A stretch of 64,000 bases of DNA from contig NZ_JAHRYQ010000001.1 of the NCBI RefSeq assembly GCF_020622065.1, positions 62,001-126,000 on the forward strand, given 5' to 3'. Source of the stretch: Geothrix sp. (GTDB taxonomy: Bacteria; Acidobacteriota; Holophagae; Holophagales; Holophagaceae). Every line of letters begins with the position of its first letter. Position 1 is the stretch's first letter. This document shows, piece by piece, positions 61,691 to 64,000 of the stretch. The notes below the pieces were generated by a model. The model was not told where the DNA came from, searched no databases, and saw only the letters and a list, made by a program, of their open reading frames with translations. The position numbers and the translations under genes are program-made.

Positions 61691-61776
61691 CCCCGGAGAG
61701 TAAAGCGAAGCCCGGCTGTGCCGGGCGTCGCGCGGGGGTCCGGGGGTGTGCGCGAAGCGCGGAACCCCCGGAGAAC
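61691..61776. repeat. Dispersed GC-rich hairpin repeat, copy C
   Basis: This 86-bp copy joins the part shared with copy B (61691-61748) and the part shared with copy A (61738-61776). The latter folds TCCGGGGGT (61739-61747) on ACCCCCGGA (61764-61772) with GCGC-GAA-GCGC inside, a strong hairpin. It ends 1 bp before the stop codon of the outer-membrane gene on the minus strand. Confidence 0.7.
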
Positions 61777-61777
61777 A

Positions 61778-62311
61778 TTAAAACCGGACGGTCACGCCCG
61801 CCTGCAGGGCGTTGGCCTGGAAGCCCTTGGCGATGCGGGAATGGAGGAAGCGGGCCTCGGTACCCACAGTGGCATTCCACTGGTAGCCCACCCCGGCGGC
61901 CAGCCCGAACTTGGTGGTGTCGCTGGTCTCCTTGAGGGGGCCGAGCTTGGATTCAAAGGACCAGCGAACGACCGCGAGGCCGCCCGTAAGGTAGAGCCCC
62001 TCCGGCTTGCCGGCGACGAAGTAGAGATAGTCGCCGCCCAGGCTCAGGTTGGAGGCGGTCTGCTTCACGGAGCCGAAGGTGGCCTCGGGGTAGATGCTGT
62101 AGTCCAGCCGGGGCCGCACCATGTGGCCATCGCCCAGATCGAAGGTGCCGTGGACGCCGATGCCGGGGCCCGGCTTGTTGTCGACGAAGTCCTTCAGGTC
62201 GCCCAGGGGGAGGTTCACCAGGCCCTGCACGCCGTAGCGCGGGGCCTCGGCCCCGAGGGACAGGGCGGCAGCGGCCAGCGTGGCCAGGGTCAGACGGGGC
62301 AGGGTCAGCAT
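61778..62311 (-). CDS. Small outer-membrane beta-barrel protein
   Basis: The 177-residue protein has a signal peptide (MLTLPRLTLATLAAAALSLG, cut near AEA) and an eight-strand-like barrel: GVQGLVNLPLGDL, GHMVRPRLDYSIYP, NLSLGGDYLYFV, GLYLTGGLAVVRWSF, FGLAAGVGYQWN and the C-terminal strand ALQAGVTVRF with the terminal Phe that BAM recognises. It resembles OmpW/OmpX-like barrels but I cannot assign a family. GGAGG lies 4 nt before the ATG. Confidence 0.82.
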   Translation of the reverse strand: MLTLPRLTLATLAAAALSLGAEAPRYGVQGLVNLPLGDLKDFVDNKPGPGIGVHGTFDLGDGHMVRPRLDYSIYPEATFGSVKQTASNLSLGGDYLYFVAGKPEGLYLTGGLAVVRWSFESKLGPLKETSDTTKFGLAAGVGYQWNATVGTEARFLHSRIAKGFQANALQAGVTVRF

Positions 62312-62473
62312 GGTTCCTCCCGGGGGCTGGCCGACCCGGGGGATCGGCCATGGCGCGGGACCATGTTCGCATGGCCACGGCTTTGCCGCACCCTGCTCCG
62401 AATCCAAAAGAAGAGTTAGAATTAAAGGACCAGCTTGGGTTAGATCGTTCGTGATAGCTCTATTCTTTCCATG

Positions 62474-62499
62474 AAAAAGGCGCCCGGGTGGGCGCCTTT
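62474..62499 (-). terminator. Rho-independent terminator of rplS
   Basis: On the minus strand AAAGGCGCCC and GGGCGCCTTT (arms 62499-62490 and 62485-62476) form a 10-bp stem with an ACCC loop, and the right arm runs into TTTTT. It lies 18 nt after the rplS stop codon. Confidence 0.85.
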
Positions 62500-62517
62500 C
62501 CAAAGGGGAGATTCGAC

Positions 62518-62877
62518 TTACTGGGCGCTGTCCGCGCGGCGCTCCTTGAGGCGACCGGCCTTGCCGAGCTTCTCGCGCAGGAAGTAGAGCTTGGCGCGGC
62601 GGACCTTGCCGTGGCGCACGACTTCCAGCTTGTCGATGGTGGGGCTGTTCAGGGGGAAGATGCGCTCCACGCCCACGCCGCTCGCGACCTTGCGGACGGT
62701 GAAGGAGGTGCGCATGCCGCCGCCCTTGATGCCGATGACGATGCCCTGGAAGAGCTGGATGCGCTCCTTCTCACCTTCCTTCACCTTGACATGCACCTTG
62801 ACGGTGTCGCCGGGGGCGATGCGGGGAAGGTCGCTGCGAAGCAGGCTGGCTTCGAGTTGATCGATGATGTGGCTCAT
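62518..62877 (-). CDS. rplS: 50S ribosomal protein L19
   Basis: L19 lies at the 30S-50S interface. The 119-residue product shows PRIAPGDTVKVHVKVKEG, RIQLFQGIVIGIKGGGMRTSFTVRKVASGVGVERIFPLNSP in consecutive blocks and KVRRAKLYFLREKLGKAGRLKE, all typical. It follows trmD, as in the rpsP-rimM-trmD-rplS operon. AGGAGC lies before the ATG. Confidence 0.96.
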   Translation of the reverse strand: MSHIIDQLEASLLRSDLPRIAPGDTVKVHVKVKEGEKERIQLFQGIVIGIKGGGMRTSFTVRKVASGVGVERIFPLNSPTIDKLEVVRHGKVRRAKLYFLREKLGKAGRLKERRADSAQ

Positions 62878-62986
62878 GTGGGCTCCTGGGCCAGCGGTCC
62901 CAAGCCTACGATCAGGCGGACATGGCTCGAAAGTCCCCGGATGGGGAGTCAGTCAGTGTATCCGATAGGCCGGAAAAGGGAAGGGG

Positions 62987-63778
62987 TCATTCAAGGCGAT
63001 AGCCCTTCCAGCCCTTCGGTTTGGGTCGCTCCCAGTCCTCCGGATGCTCCACCTGCCAGGCGCACCACTGGGCGGGGCGGTCCAGATCCCGCAGGCGGTC
63101 CCTCAGGTAGAGGGTCCACAGGTCGGGCCGCAGGCGCTTCGTCCGGACCATGGCCTCCCGCAGGCGCCAGAGCCGGATGGCCCCGTGATCGCCTCCCTGG
63201 AGGACGGCCGGCACCTCCGCCCCTTCGAAGGTGGCCGGGCGCGTGAAGTGGGGATGGTCCAGCAGGCCGGTGGCAAAGCTGTCCTCCTCGGCGGAGGCCC
63301 CGTTCCCCAGCACGCCCGGCAGCCAGCGGCAGACGGCATCGATGAGGAAGAGGGCCGGCAGCTCGCCGCCGCTGAGGACGGCCTCGCCGATGCTGAGCTC
63401 CTCGTCCACGAGGGCCTCCACCGCCCGCTGGTCCAGACCCTCGTACCGGGTGCAGACCAGGATCAGCTGGTCGAGCCGGGCCAGCTCCAGCACCTTCGCG
63501 TGGGTGAGGGGCGGGGCCGCGGGGCTGAAGTGGATGATGCGCCCCGCGCCCTCCCGGGGCACGGACGCCAGGGTGTCCCGAAGCACCTCCGGCCGCAGCA
63601 CCATGCCCGGACCGCCGCCGAAGGGAGTGTCGTCCACATGGCCGAAGGGGTTGCCGGCGAAGGGCCGGTAGCTGTGGGTGTGCAGTCCATGTCCCAGCTC
63701 CCGGAAGGCCCGGCCGGTGATGCCGAGGCGGGCGGCCTCGAAGAACTCGGGGAAGAGGGTGAGGGCATCGACGCGCAT
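62987..63778 (-). CDS. trmD: tRNA (guanine37-N1)-methyltransferase TrmD
   Basis: TrmD methylates G37 of tRNAs reading CNN and prevents frameshifting. The 263-residue product has MRVDALTLFPEFFEAA, GDPFGHVDDTPFGGGPGMV-type sequence (NPFGHVDDTPFGGGPGM), LVCTRYEGLDQRAVEALVDEELSIGEAVLSGGELPAL in adjoining blocks, the trefoil-knot SAM site, and HPHFTRPATFEG. I start at the ATG at 63778; an in-frame TTG precedes it. The start shares one base with the stop of the upstream gene. Confidence 0.95.
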   Translation of the reverse strand: MRVDALTLFPEFFEAARLGITGRAFRELGHGLHTHSYRPFAGNPFGHVDDTPFGGGPGMVLRPEVLRDTLASVPREGAGRIIHFSPAAPPLTHAKVLELARLDQLILVCTRYEGLDQRAVEALVDEELSIGEAVLSGGELPALFLIDAVCRWLPGVLGNGASAEEDSFATGLLDHPHFTRPATFEGAEVPAVLQGGDHGAIRLWRLREAMVRTKRLRPDLWTLYLRDRLRDLDRPAQWCAWQVEHPEDWERPKPKGWKGYRLE

Positions 63779-64000
63779 CAATGCACCAGGGCGTGGAAGG
63801 CCTTCAGGAAGCCCCGGGCGATGAGGCCGAAGCTGGAGGCGAAGTAGACCGTGTTGCCGAGGGAGGCCGCCGCGCCGATCCAGGCCCAGGTGGGTCGTTC
63901 CTCCAGGAGGGCGGCGCCCAGGAGGCAGAGGATGGCCGCGGGAAGCTGGTTGCCGAAGGGCAGGGGCACGGGGATGGCCAGCAGGAAGCCGGTCCAGGCG
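63778..64000 (-). CDS. ExoD-like membrane protein, C-terminal part
   Basis: This frame runs off the window edge. The visible 73 residues read AWTGFLLAIPVPLPFGNQLP, then AAILCLLGAALLEERPTW and two more hydrophobic helices. The PLPFGNxLPA stretch next to helices resembles the exopolysaccharide synthesis ExoD family, but too little is present for certainty. It ends in a TGA that overlaps the trmD start by one base, so it takes the position usually held by rimM. Confidence 0.5.
   Translation of the reverse strand, partial: AWTGFLLAIPVPLPFGNQLPAAILCLLGAALLEERPTWAWIGAAASLGNTVYFASSFGLIARGFLKAFHALVH

Overview
The window is a GC-rich, gene-dense bacterial chromosome segment with almost no spacer DNA, many ATGA/GTGA overlaps and frequent GTG or TTG starts. 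The mix of an EnvC-like factor, UbiD decarboxylase, SPFH/Arc operon, lipoproteins, outer-membrane barrels (aromatic C-termini), Hanks-type kinases and a transcarbamylase resembling N-acetylornithine carbamoyltransferase suggests a Gram-negative-type Acidobacteriota, possibly class Holophagae (Geothrix-like). That placement is inference from gene content, not from a phylogeny.

Layout. 1-6.4 kb: end of the spc operon and the alpha operon (rplR'-rpsE-rpmD-rplO-secY-adk-infA-rpmJ-rpsM-rpsK-rpsD-rpoA-rplQ), closed by a strong hairpin. 6.5-8.7 kb: a phosphoesterase followed by a protein kinase fused to a universal-stress domain. 8.7-13 kb: long leader, MHS-family transporter and acetyl-CoA synthetase. 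13-22.6 kb (minus strand): purine nucleoside phosphorylase, a large lipoprotein, LysM/M23 peptidase, moaC, HAD phosphatase, serA, two tandem Cache-type secreted proteins and a dicarboxylate symporter. 22.7-27.2 kb (plus): fatty acid desaturase, dihydrolipoyl dehydrogenase, multicopper oxidase. 27.3-30.1 kb: an SPFH-Arc-unknown operon with a perfect palindromic operator, then a divergent SDR lacking the catalytic Tyr/Lys.

30.2-41.2 kb: a minus-strand arginine cluster (argD, argF', argB, argE, argH, argG, a P-loop NTPase of unknown role, argC, then an M20 dipeptidase), with divergent argR. The carbamoyltransferase looks acetylornithine-specific, so arginine is probably made through N-acetylcitrulline, with ArgE acting as the acetylcitrulline deacetylase. 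The AT-rich argD/argR intergenic region carries helically phased TGCAT-type repeats that are likely ArgR sites.

41.2-48.5 kb: an ECF sigma cluster, an integral membrane protein with an EnvC-like degenerate LytM factor, a GspF/PilC protein and an 845-residue outer-membrane protein. 48.7-55.7 kb: a DUF4382 lipoprotein, then an operon of FadL/PorV-type outer-membrane protein, membrane-anchored kinase and SulP anion transporter. 54.8-59.8 kb: rplU-rpmA-obgE-nadD-rsfS-gdhA-virK/ybjX on the minus strand. 60-64 kb: ubiD-family decarboxylase, small outer-membrane barrel, rplS, trmD and the end of an ExoD-like gene. A GC-rich hairpin repeat recurs at several gene 3' ends. I saw no rRNA, tRNA, CRISPR array, transposase or prophage.
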